The notes under the pieces are model-generated. The model was not told the DNA's origin and made no database searches. It saw nothing but the letters and a program-made list of their open reading frames with translations. Shown here piece by piece: positions 36,481 through 48,900 of a DNA stretch of 64,000 nt. Position numbers and translations under genes: made by a program. Origin of the DNA: Ifrita kowaldi (Eukaryota; Chordata; Aves; Passeriformes; Cinclosomatidae); NCBI GenBank assembly GCA_013398055.1, contig VZRS01004057.1, positions 62,313-126,312 of the forward strand, written 5' to 3'. Positions within the stretch are counted from its first letter, which is position 1. Each line of letters begins with the position of its first letter.

Positions 36481-38010
36481 AACGCACTCTGGGTTACCTC
36501 AAATTCCGTCTATGCTTTCAGAGGATCCAGAAGCCCAGATTCAACTACATCTGCCCAGGAGCAGGCACCAAAGCTAAAACTTTGAGCTCTTGAATTCTGC
36601 TACCTCCTTTTGCTGATTCACCTTCCACGGGTTGTGGTCAAAACTGGATGCAAATACAAAGAAATGGTTCTATGCACAGAGCAAATCAGGTCTTACACAA
36701 ACTTTGTTAGTCTGGACTTACCTTAAGCAATGCTACGCCATTCCTTTCATTTTGAACCTTACACTCACCATTTAACTTTGTCACAGGGGAAGAACTCACA
36801 GGAAGAGGTTCCAAGAGGTTCCATTTCAACTGGTTTAGCACCTCCTTCACATCCAGAGGACTCCAGAAGTACGGAGAGAATTTTGTTCTTACAGAAAACT
36901 TGGTAGGTCTAATTCTGTATGTGTGGGCGCAAGTAATCCAACACACATTGTAAAAGAAGACAATGAGAAGATGGGAGACTCAACTTAAACCTCACAATAT
37001 TACACTTAGAAGTTGTATTTCTGCATGGCACAAACTTCAGTGTAGGCTAATTTGGTCCAGTGCTTGGAAAAGAAAATTTAAAAACAGGTAGCTTTGCATT
37101 AGAAAGTGCTTTAAGTGTGTCCCTTTGTGTGGTTTTCAGCACTACTGAGCATCCCCTGGTAGCTGTGAATTACTGAAGTGTGATCACAGATTTAAGAGTG
37201 ATATGCCTTATATGGGGATATGTTATTTTGGACAACAGCCCAACCAACATTCAGAGGACCCTCCACTACCATTTTTGAAAGATTTAGGACACCTTTAGTT
37301 ACAGCCACATCCACTTCTGCAAACGTGCCCTGAACCAACCTTTGTTAACTTTTTTTCCATTCTTTTCCCTTTGCTCCTAGAGTAACAATCAGTCACATAC
37401 TGTGCACACATAAATAACAGACACTTTAAAATGGATTTTGAATACATTCATAATTAAGCATATCTTTGAAGCAAGCTGTTGTAACTTGGAAATATCTAAT
37501 TGGAAATACATATTAGCATTATTGTTTATGAAACACTGAGGTTTGCTGCTTGTTACTGGATTTTAAAATTGCTTCAGTATTCCTAAAGAGTTTAAGGGAA
37601 ACCTGAGATAAGAAAGCTGCTTACAAAGATGTCACCACATATAAGTCCTGCCAATGCTCTAGTAAAAGACAAAATCTTAATTTTTACCTTGTTATACTTT
37701 TGCTATTTTTAAAATATTTTTTAAGGGAAACTAAAAATGGAAACCTGTCATGTAAAATCATAGAACAGCAACTTTAAACAAACTAATTAGTATCATTTTT
37801 TTCCGACAAAGCAAAATGCTATTAAACAATATTAAAATGATATTTTATATACACAAACACACTGTCTAAACACAAAAGGCTGAGAATACAGCATACTGAA
37901 AGAAGCAGAATTTTTGTAGTCTTCATATTATCTATTAGAAGAATCTATGACCAAGGAAATGCAAAATACAGGTGTATGATCAGTAAGTGCCAGCTTCCAT
38001 AGTGCAACAT

Positions 38011-39718
38011 TTTATTAATGACAGAAATATCTGTTTTTAACACTGCTCATGTTATGTAAAAACTGCAGTGAAAGTAATAATGGCAGCAAAGGGGGATTTG
38101 GCACTGAAGATATAGCAAAAGCACATTTCAGTGGTCTTTTAAGTGCATCAACAAAAAGCTTATTAGTGAAAAATGCAAAAAAACCCCCAAACTTTTCAGT
38201 TATTCAAACTGGCCAATGAAATAGCAGAATGAAAATCTGTGTAAAATAGTGTAATACAATTTACACAAGGTTATCTTTTTCTTCAAGTCAATTGATGTAA
38301 ACACAAATATGCTGAGATACATTTAGAAATAGCACACGTGCATTTGGGTTTTACTCAGTTCAACTACACAGCATATAAAGGTTTAGTACTAAAAGGAGCA
38401 CTTTAAAAACTAGGCTCATTTGTGGCTTGCTTGTTTACTTGTAGCCTAATTTCCAACTTGTTTGTTTGTTTACAAATTAGATCTACAATGGTAGTGTTCC
38501 TAAAAACACATTGGTGTGGAATGTCTAAGTTTGTTATTTTAAAACTCAGCAATCTAAAATATCATACAGTACAGTGATTTCTATCTTGTATCAGGCTTTA
38601 CACAAAGTTTCCATGTTCTGGTTTCCATATGTGTATTTTGGTATGCACATCAAACTTGAAGGCAACAAAAGCTGAGTCTGTGATGGAAGAAAAAGTGTGG
38701 GGCAAATTAAAATAGCCGTTTTGAAACAGTAGTTTGTGTCTTTAAAAAAAAAAACTTTAATTTTCCTACAGCTTTACATACAAAGAATAAACGAGATACG
38801 ATCTTATTTCCTTAAAATTTAATATGGGAAATGGGTGCAAGATAAAAATCTATGATGTGGTTGACTTGTTTTAAATGTGAACCTGAGTAAGGGCAAGAAA
38901 TAAACATGACTTATGACTAAAAGAATAAAATTCCTTCATAATTTAAGTAGCTGAACAGGTTTTTAATGTTCTACCACAAAACAGCAAGGCAACAGATGAT
39001 AATGGCCTTGTATTCAATGAATTATCATGAACATCCACTGCAAACCTGAATATTTTCTGCAAAAATAAAACATCAGATTATGCACAATAATAAAAAGCAT
39101 CAGAAATAGATGCACCTGGATTTTCTTCCTTTTTTTTTTTAAACCACAAATATCAGAATTCAGCATTTATGTCACAGTCCTTGAACAGTTGCTCTGAGAT
39201 GACTACATTAAGCACACTACTGCACTAAGTAGACACCCCACAACAGGCTTGCACTGCAGCAGTAACATAGTTTTCATGTAGGCACAGACTTTTTTCTCAT
39301 TCATGTTCAAAAACAACATGAAATAAGCAACTCAAGACAACATTAGGATTCATCCCGCAGTTCCTTGTTAGCGAAAAGTTCTTGCCACTTTGGTAGTCGA
39401 AGTCACTGAATGTTTTTAAAAACTGCAGGTACCTCAAGGATAAGAAGAGTTCCATATTCAGCAAGGCAGCATTATATCAGGATATTTTATACCAACTAAG
39501 GCATAAAGAACTTTGCATCAGGTTATACAATACTCAATCTCTGAATAAAGGTTCATATTCTGTGTGGCGAAAGTGCATAGGAGTGGGATTCCACCAGAGC
39601 AAAAAGAATCCTCTCACAGTATTAAGGCCTTTCGATTTCATGTGAGCTGTGTCAGGCTGAAGTCAGCACAGTGGGAAAAACATAGGTTGTCGTCACACTG
39701 GACACCACTGGAGTTCCC
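38011..39718 (-). other. PDE3B: PDE3B 3' UTR (probable extent)
   Basis: After the PDE3B stop codon no canonical AATAAA occurs on the minus strand until 38016-38011, about 1.7 kb downstream. Weaker ATTAAA variants occur near 38760 and 38965. The AT-rich sequence between is therefore most simply a long 3' UTR, though an earlier end at a variant hexamer is possible. Confidence 0.5.
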
Positions 39719-39945
39719 TTAGCATGTCTTGTCTTCTCCTAGTTGTCGTTCATCATCTTCATCAGCTTCCTCAATAACCTGAATGTCATCTGCTTGAGGT
39801 AAAGATGAGATTTCAGTCAGCAGTTTGGCTCCTTCTGTTTTATTTTTTTCTTCCTCTTCGATCACTTTCTTCCATATTTTGTGATTTTCGCTGAGGTGGT
39901 GTATTAGCTGGCAAAATATTCGTCTACCTTTTTTTCTTTGAGCTT
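39719..39945 (-). CDS. PDE3B: PDE3B exon 16, C terminus
   Basis: The acceptor AATTTTACAG precedes 39945. The exon completes a Lys codon and reads AQRKKGRRIFCQLIHHLSEN, continues with HKIWKKVIEEEEKNK, and ends ADEDDERQLGEDKTC at TAA (39721-39719). It contains the basic-then-acidic tail typical of PDE3. The last dozen or so residues after the EEADE stretch extend beyond the point where I recall the human protein ending. Confidence 0.95.
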
Positions 39946-42900
39946 CTGTAAAATTATAAGCATATTGGATTGTTTGACATTCCAAGTAATTGTATTTCAC
40001 ACACACAAAACCAATGACAGATTGCAAGAGAGAAATAAATTTGAGCAAGGCACATGGATGATAATTCTGAATATTTAAACAGTGGCATGGCAAAGGATAT
40101 CAACAAGTTTCTGCTTCAAACTGCAAGTCTCCTGGTAGCAACAAAATTTTTATTGAAAGAGGAAAATTTATGAAGCAGCATGATAGCAAAATCGACAAGA
40201 TTTGTACTGCACAATTTTAACTGTCATTGCTATGTCTGAAGCTACTGAATGACAACTACGCACCCACTGAAATACAGAAACTTACTTAAAATAAGATCAT
40301 CTTCCATTTCTTCGTCATCACTCTCTAACTGTGCACCATCATCATCCTCAGTGCTTTCTGCATCCTCCTCCTCTTCATCAACCCACTGCCCTGGAAGCAA
40401 CCCAGCTGCATTGTAGGAATTGCAAAGGGGGCCAACTATGTGAGTGATGAAAGATTCCTGCAGTTTCGCAAGCTGCGGAGAAGAACGGTCCATGAAGGGG
40501 CTTATAGGTAATCCAAGACTTGCTTCTTCATCACCCTGGAAAACAAATGAAAAAGCTCATCAGAATTTCTCACAAAATTAACTTTAAATTTTTATTTTAA
40601 AAATTACTTTTGATGAACCAAGTAACCTGCAACTTCCTCATGAGGGGAAGCACAGAGACAGGCAGTGATCTCTTCTCTCCAGTGAGCAGCGACAGGACAC
40701 AAGGGAATGGCCTGAAGTTGTGTCAGGAGAAGTTTAGATTGGATATTAGGAAGAGGTTCCTCACCCAGAGGATGGTTGGGCACTGGAACAGGCTGAACCA
40801 GGGCCGTGGTCACAGTCCCAAGCCTGACAGAGCTCAAGAAGCATTTGGACAACGCTCTCAGGCTCATGGTGTGAGTTTTGGGGTGTCCTGGGCAGGGCCA
40901 GAAGTTAGACTTCGGTGATTCTTGTGGTCCCTTCCAACTCAGGATATTCTGTGATTCCATGAACCTTCACAAGGATTGTATCTTTTTACTGGTTACACTA
41001 ATAGTATGAACTAAGTGAATGAATACGTAATTAGGGCAATTTAAAATAAAGACACATTATGGCTCAGACTTGCACAGTCTATAATCCTCCCTTCAGCTTC
41101 GCTTATGCCTGGACGGAGAACTAGCTCTACTGGAGCTGCTATTCCTCTGCCTTCAGAGGATGGCTTCAGAGGAGGCAGAGATTTGACTTCAATTGCTGAG
41201 CCGGTGGACAGAGAAAATGGCAGCGTGATCAGCCACAGCAAGGCACTCTGGTAATGGCATCCCCCCCAAGGCCACAGAAAAATGAAATGGACTGTAATTC
41301 CCAGAGTAAAGTGGTTTGGTTTGAGTTTTTTTCCCATTTCATAAACTGGAGAAGAAAAACATTGAACAGCTGCTCATAGAAAAATCTGAGCTATAATTAC
41401 TTATCTCAGCACTTCCATGGACCTGATAGTTTTAGAGCTGAGCATACATTTCCAGACTTGTGGATTTTGCACATATTTTTGACCTGGAAACAAATCTGTG
41501 AACTTAACTTCTGAAAGTGAAAGAAGTTATTTTGGTTTATCAGCATCATCCTAAGGAAAGAAGCCCTCCCCCTCAAAAATCCCCTAATAGCTGAAAAATA
41601 GAAAATATTGGCAGGGAGCTTGTTTTCTGGACACAATTAATAGAAACTAAAAGATCATGCTAGTAAGCTAGCTATGAAAATATATTTCAGGATTCAGAAT
41701 GGGAAGATGGAAATATCTTACCTGAAGATTTAAAACAAGGAATAAAGCTTAATTTAGTTAAACCACTGGTGAAACAAAGAATCAATCCTCTGCCTATCAT
41801 TAAAACAGAAGAGAAAATTGCTCTCCCTGTACCCACCTGTTCATAAAATTCATTGACAATGCCTTCAGTCCATTTCAGATGCAGCTCTCTGACTTTGGCT
41901 GGGCCATTAATATCAGCCAGCTTGATGCATATTTGACAGGCCAGCAGGCGATCGTTTTCATTGCTCCATTCTAAGCCATTACTGTTCATGTCATTCACCT
42001 GGCATAGGCACAAACATCAAGTCAAAACTATTCATCTGTGGGTTTATTAGGCAATCTACACGCCATCTACAGCTGGTTTGTACAAAGGAAATACTTTTTT
42101 TGCGTTTTTAATTACTTAAATCTAAATAATATAAAACTTTAAATGCAAGTAATTAAAACTAAAAATTACTGAGAAGCAGTGATAACATCGGGATATCAAG
42201 ACCAGATCAGTGCAGACACAAAAGTGGAACAAACCTTGGCATTAAATTCTGCAAGGAAATCAAAATGCTTCTTGAGGTCTGTGGCAAGGATTGCTTCAAT
42301 CACTAAGAAACGGAAACGCTTGAACTCTACGTGATCAAGGTTTGATAAAAAGTTGTATTCTGGTCGTGATAAGAAAAGATTCCAGGCAGATGCAGCATGG
42401 TGATTTTCTAAGACTGATCTGTCATTGTAGAGAACAGCCTACAGAAAAAAAAACAAACCAGAGTATCATAAATTACACAGGAAAATTTTAAAGTTATAAT
42501 TAAATATTCTGAAGTTTAAGGGTTAGTCAGAAACAAATTAGGCAAAAAAAAAAACCAGAAATTATATTTTGCCTTCTAGTTTTTGGGTTAAAGTGACACA
42601 AAAGTGACAGATGAGGGGAAAAAACACTCCAAACTTAACAATTAGCAAAGTTCTTTGTTTCTTTAAAAGTCCTTAACAAAGTCCTAGTGACATCTACATT
42701 CAGACTGTAGGCACACATACACAAACCACTTAAGATTTTGCACCGTGTACGTGTGGAGCAGTGTGTGTCTTATGTCAAAGAGTGATGAAAAAAAAAAAAG
42801 AGAAAAAAAATCTAAGTATATGCTTTTAATTCCTCTTAATTGTGTTGGGAAAACCAAACCAAAAAAAACAAAACAAAAGCAAGCAAACAAAAAAAACCCC

Positions 42901-45900
42901 ACAAACCAAACCCAAAAAAAACCCCCAAAACCAAACAGAAAATCCCCCATTTAACAAAAACAAAGAAACAAATTTAAAAAAATAACAAACAAAAAACCCC
43001 ACCACAAAAAGAACTCCAAAACATATAAGAACTGTCATTAATTGGAAATGGTGCAAAGTATCACTAGTTTTCAAAGTGCTATGTTTGATGCTGATGCATA
43101 AATTTTAACTGTAAGCAAGCTAATTAAAATATAAAAACAGTAGCAGATTTTACTCACAGCTTCCATGTTTATATAAAACACTCTATGAAATAATTAATCC
43201 TATATAGATTAAACAGAACCTAAAAAAACCTTGATTTTGTCAATGCTTTTTGCAGTTTTTCAATGAATGCTTATATTTTTGAAACTTGGTGATGGGTGTC
43301 TGTGTTGTTTGCTTTTGTGCTTCCTTGTGTGCTGTTTTCAGAAGAAATACATACCTGCCTACATCCCGAACTCCCTTTGTAATAAGGAGTTGTTGAAAAC
43401 GGATTGGAAAGTTCACTTTCAAAGGTTTTGTCTCCTAACAAGCAGTACCAGTTTCTGATCTATTGTTGTTATTGCTGTTGTAATTATTATTTATGTTTCT
43501 TGTCTGTAACTTACTGAGAGAGATCCAAACAGCCATCATAGTTGCTTGGACAGACCTAGGGGCAGCTCTCTATGAAATAATCCTTTACTCTATCCTGCAC
43601 TGGTTTAGGTTGTTATTTTCAGTTGTGCAAATTGAAAGTTGTTTCTACATGCATACACAACCAATACATACAAAACACAACAGAATTTAACAGGGTAGAA
43701 AAATAAAAATATTACACAAGTACAGTACACATTAATTTCCTTGTTTCTTAGATTGGGCCTTAAATACTTAAATCCTAAACAACTTGCTTTAGGGATATAG
43801 AATAGGAAAAAATTCTTGATATTGATTTCAGACAGAAACAAGTAATTTTCTGCTTAAAGAGGTTCTTACCTGAGGTGCATTTGTGGCCACTAGAAAAGCA
43901 TTGGTACGTCCTGGATGGTCATAGTCGTGCATGGCAGCTGCTACATACAAAGCCATCAATTCCAAAGCAGGAATGTTTGATGCCAGACAGCCATAACTGT
44001 CATCAGCAATAGGACAGCTTTTTGAAGAAGTGTAGCTGACTTGAACAGGGGCAATACCACTGGCTTCATCTAAAAAAAAAAAGAAATCAAAGTACAAAAA
44101 ATATAAGATTTTTTAGAACAGTATTTTATTCATATTTGTAACACAGCCAGACACTGTTGCAAACATGGTATAGTTATCCTTGCTGTCATGAAGCTGAATA
44201 ATTGGCAGAGGTTTATATTTGGAAAAAGAAAAAGTAATATTAATGTTTATAGATAAATTAACAAATTTGAAGAAAAGTTGAAATGCCATTGAGTTGCAAA
44301 TTTGTAGCACTAACAGATCATTCTACTGTGTCTTCAACCTGAATTAGTCCAAGAAAAGATCAATCAGCACCTTTCTTAGTATTTCTATGATTTTCCCATT
44401 TCTTGAACTTGCAAACCTACAGGAAAACCCTGGCAGGGGCAGTGGAACCTACCACAAAAGTATTTGCATGAAAAGATCCACAGTTTTATTCTTCTCTTTC
44501 TTATTGACAAAGTCAGTACTTAGAAAAAGGAATAGCTCTTATTTCATCAGTGCATAACATAAAAGGATCTCCTTTTCCTTCATAGAATAAGCAAGGATTA
44601 AAAATCTGAAACCATTTATACTGGAAGAGTTTCCAAGCAATAAGACCATAATTTCTTCTTCTAATTTTACTGGTTTTTGTAGAAGGGAACAAAATTATTT
44701 TTGTCACTTTTCTCCAGTTAAGTCTCCAGTCCCAATCCACTCAACACTTGGAGAGAGGAAAGGCCATAGGGTGCAATCTGTAGATATGGACAAACTTGGA
44801 AAAAATGAGAAAATTCCAGCCTTTTAAAAGCCACCCGACTCATGTCTTGTCTTTTTCTACTACACATCTAAAACAGAGTTCTTGGAGAGAGCTTGATTTC
44901 TCCTTTTCATTTTATTCTTAATTTAAAAGTTAGTTCTATGAAGTCATAGACAGAACAAAAGCAAGCTTCATTGGAAGTAACTACACACAAAATTTGAGTT
45001 TGGAGTCTCTATTTCTCTTTCAGGGATGCTCTTATGCAGTTATTGTTAGGGTGGTGACTTCCCTGCCTGAAAGTCTGCACATGATACCGAATAGAAAATT
45101 CTAAAGTATTAATTTTTATACTAAAGCCATTAAGCAGAACTTCAATTAAGTTAAATACTTTGGTATTTTTTCTTTGGTCTATTTAACTTTCCAATAAAGT
45201 TAAGAAATATTAGTCTAATGTATTTCAAATGCTAAAAATACCCCTGACCATGGCAGAAAACAGAGGTTTCATTCAGCATAGAAAATTTATTAAGTGAACC
45301 AGTTTTCTTGGCTAACAAACTAACCATTACTCATATAATAATTTTTCTAAAAGTCAATTGCATGGTATTTCTGAACGACGTGTGCTTTGTAATTTTTTCT
45401 ACTGCCTTATATTAAAGTACAAAAAAAAAATAAAAAGAAGTGAGTCATAACAATAATTAGATATTTTCTTCCAGAATAATTTGGTTTACCTGCTGTAGTT
45501 TCATTAAAACATTCTTCAGCAAAACAAAATTAACCTGTGTGAATACATACCTATATCACTGTCCATTATATGCTCATTACGGATTTGCTGAAATCCAGGA
45601 ATGGGCCGTGTTGTCAGATACCACACTGCATGGAGAACGTCCGTGGCATGGATACGATTGTGGTCTGAAAATCAGCAAGATACAATGAAAAAATATTACC
45701 TGAAATGTGATCAAAAGGAACAACAACAACAACAACAAAAAAAAGTACAAAATGCATTACAAGTGATTAAATTGATTAAATATAAAAGGAAAAATTGTAT
45801 TTAAGCTGTTAGTAGAGGATATATGTATCACTGAACACTTTTAAGAAGGAAGTTAAATAGGCATCAAACACTGTCTATGCACACTACATCCTACCTGGGC

Positions 45901-48900
45901 CTCGGGAAGGGATTAAATGGCCTTTTAAATCAATGATGGTGAGAAGCAACCGTGGCTTGCAATCTAATACCTACAAGCACCTGGGCTGGGCAGACATCTG
46001 CGGAGTGGGGAAGTGTGCTTTTTGCTTTGTTTTCCAATAGATTTGGCTGCCCTACACAGCAAGATGAGTAACCACCATCAAAATTCTCTATTTGCTTCTC
46101 ATTTTATTAAGGACCTAACCCAAATTTCTGTTAAATCAGCAAATATTCTCCAAGTGACTTCAGTGTTTGATTCAACTACTAATTCAAATTCTTTAAGATT
46201 ATCTTCAAACTACCAATTAACAAATTCAGTTTTAGAGTCCACCCACTTTGTCCTGCAACTCATTAGACCAGTTCCAAGTTCTGTCAAGTGTATTCATTAA
46301 AAACACACCAATCTCAGACGCTGCCTACCAATACAAATGCACACACTGAAGGAGCCACTCTGATATAAAAATTCCGCGTGCAGCCAGGGAGTACTTACAG
46401 GGAATATCCCGGTAGCCGTTTTCGAGCGCACGGAAGTAATTCATGAATTCTTGAGTGGGGATTTTGAAAATTTCAAACAAGCCAGTGTCTCGAAATAAGC
46501 TATAAGTTACCTAAATGAAGAATTAAAATTAATTTAAGCCTGGAAGATACACCAGTGCATGTTCTGCTTTTTCAACTTTAAAGATATTCTTCTTTTTAAA
46601 ATTTTACGTGCCAACAGACTTTGAAATTACTGAAATTCCACTAAAGATTATCAGAATGCTATTGTCATAGAGATGTATTTTATAAATTTTTAGCACAAAT
46701 ATGTGTATTTTTATGATCCTCTCAGTAGAGAATAATAAAAGCTTTTATTTCATTGCTGATAAATACTATGCACAACTGATTATTTTTAATAATATTGCCA
46801 AAAATTTTTGGTAAGGCTAAATAAGTCCTGCTTTATTCCATTAGTGACCTAAAAAGAAGAAATTTACATTCTGACTTATTATTCAAAACTTCAAATTACT
46901 TAATTATAGCAGCAGAATCATTAATAATAATACAAAGAGAAACAAACAACACCAGCCCCCCAACACTGTGGTTGTTTTTGAGACTTTGGCAAAGAGATCC
47001 TACTTCTTGTGTTTACTATAATTTATCTTGAGTGTTTTTAACAAAACTAGCTGGTGAATGAAGAAGTATTTCAAAAAGGTACTTAGAACATCCAATTATC
47101 TATATAAAGCATATATTATGGTTTACATGTAGAACTTAGGGTACTTCAAAGCCTAATCCCCCCCTCCAAGGCTAAAAATATTTAAAAAAACTTTGTAAAA
47201 TAGGTCACTGCTACTCATTTGTATAACTTTTATCCTAGACACAGGAGAGGAACAAGAACTTCTGAAACGTGGGAGGTGCTCAGAGGAGGAGGAGCAGCAA
47301 AAGAAAGGGACATCACTCCTTCCACCTGGCCCAACCATTCCCCTTTCACATACCCAGTCTGAGAACCTTACAACTGATGAGGATAAAATGCACTTTTTAA
47401 TTTGCTGCTAAGTAAAAAATGGATCAGGTGCTTAGAGCACAACAGGCAGAAGCTCTGGGGTGGGAGGAGAGAAGGAGGAGGAGAAGTAACACACACACAT
47501 GTAATCTCAGGAAGAACTGGTACAGAAATTCTGGTAGAGTTAAGTCAAGGCCTGTACACCAAAGTACTCAGAGGTGTGAACTATGCCCTAGAGTGCACAC
47601 AAATGGAATGCAAGCCCATGTGGATCACAGAGTATCCTGCAACAGAAACACCATTCAAAAGTGGTTTGGGGCATTCTAGTCTGTACATTAACACTTGTCA
47701 CTAACTCAGGTGACAAAAGACCTGAAAACATTTGATCAACAAAGACTAATTGAAGATTTTTTTAAAAACCCCAGCAAAATAATGTGTATTATGAAAGAAA
47801 AGATGGTGTCTAATGACAAGAACTAAACTATCCCCACTGGTTTTTCCTGACTTCAGTCCAGGGGCAGGCCTGTGATTCCAACTGCATCAGAGTACTTCCA
47901 ACTTGTTTCCTTCCCTCCAGCTGATTGTTCCTAACACTGACCTTGAACAAAAGTGACATGTGTTCTACTCCAGGGTGGAAAACTAAGATACTGGAAATAA
48001 AACTATTTAGTGGTCAGATCAGAAGCTCCACGATTGCTAAATCTGCCCTGAGGAAGGAGACAGAAGCTTCCAGATGACCTTGATGAATGGGAGAAGCTGG
48101 GGAAGAGCAAACAGAATCCTACTCTTGCACCTGCCAGCAGGTTTGGCCTCAGCAAACACGAAACTGCACAGAAGAGCTTAGTAATAAGTCACAAAGAGAT
48201 AAAAGGGATACTACGTGCAGAAAGCAGCATGGAAAAAACATCCCACTGTTTGTAGGATCAAGAGGCAAAAGACTGCCTGTAAGATCACTTCTCTTCCCCC
48301 ACAGGTGAAGTGCTGGCAGAAATACTTTACTGAAATAAAGAAAAGAGAAATGGTTGACAAACAGAGTAGTAATTCTGAAAGCAGGAGATAATTTTGCACC
48401 GGAAATGGCATATTGTGATAAAACCTAGTCAGTGTGAGTCTTACCTATGTACATTGAGAATAAAATTCAGAAAAACTGGAGCATGTTCTCTATAGATAAA
48501 CCATTTTTTATGGTTTACAATAACATGGAGTACATGAGAAGTCATATTTCTGATTTTCAAGATAGCATTCACATATATGTGGACTGCAAAACTTCTTCAT
48601 GTTTTAAATAAAGCATATAAGCATGACAGCTTTACATACCCTCCCTCATATAATAAAAGACAACAAACCTGGCTAAGGATCCTTCCAGACTGTTCTCCCA
48701 TTTCTTTTACAAGGTCAAAAATTTGGAAATTCCAATTGTTCATCTTCTCCATTAGTGAATCATGGTCTAATAACATTGTTTCTAATGAAGAACTCTGTTC
48801 CACCTGTATGAGATTAAGATACTTTATCATCTCTAAAATAACAATGAAAACTAATTTATCAGTTGTGTTGGCAAAAAAAAAGCCTTGAAAATGATAAATC

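Larger units (their letters stand above)
28571..38010. other. Intergenic between convergent CYP2R1 and PDE3B
   Basis: About 9.4 kb separating the two 3' ends. Recognisable content is limited to a moderately preserved CR1 copy (36322-36480), two much older CR1-like relics (about 30060-30440 and 33730-34190) and a short (AAT)n repeat at 32798-32815. I found no additional gene or CpG island. Open frames such as 28647-29153 have no family resemblance. Confidence 0.6.
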
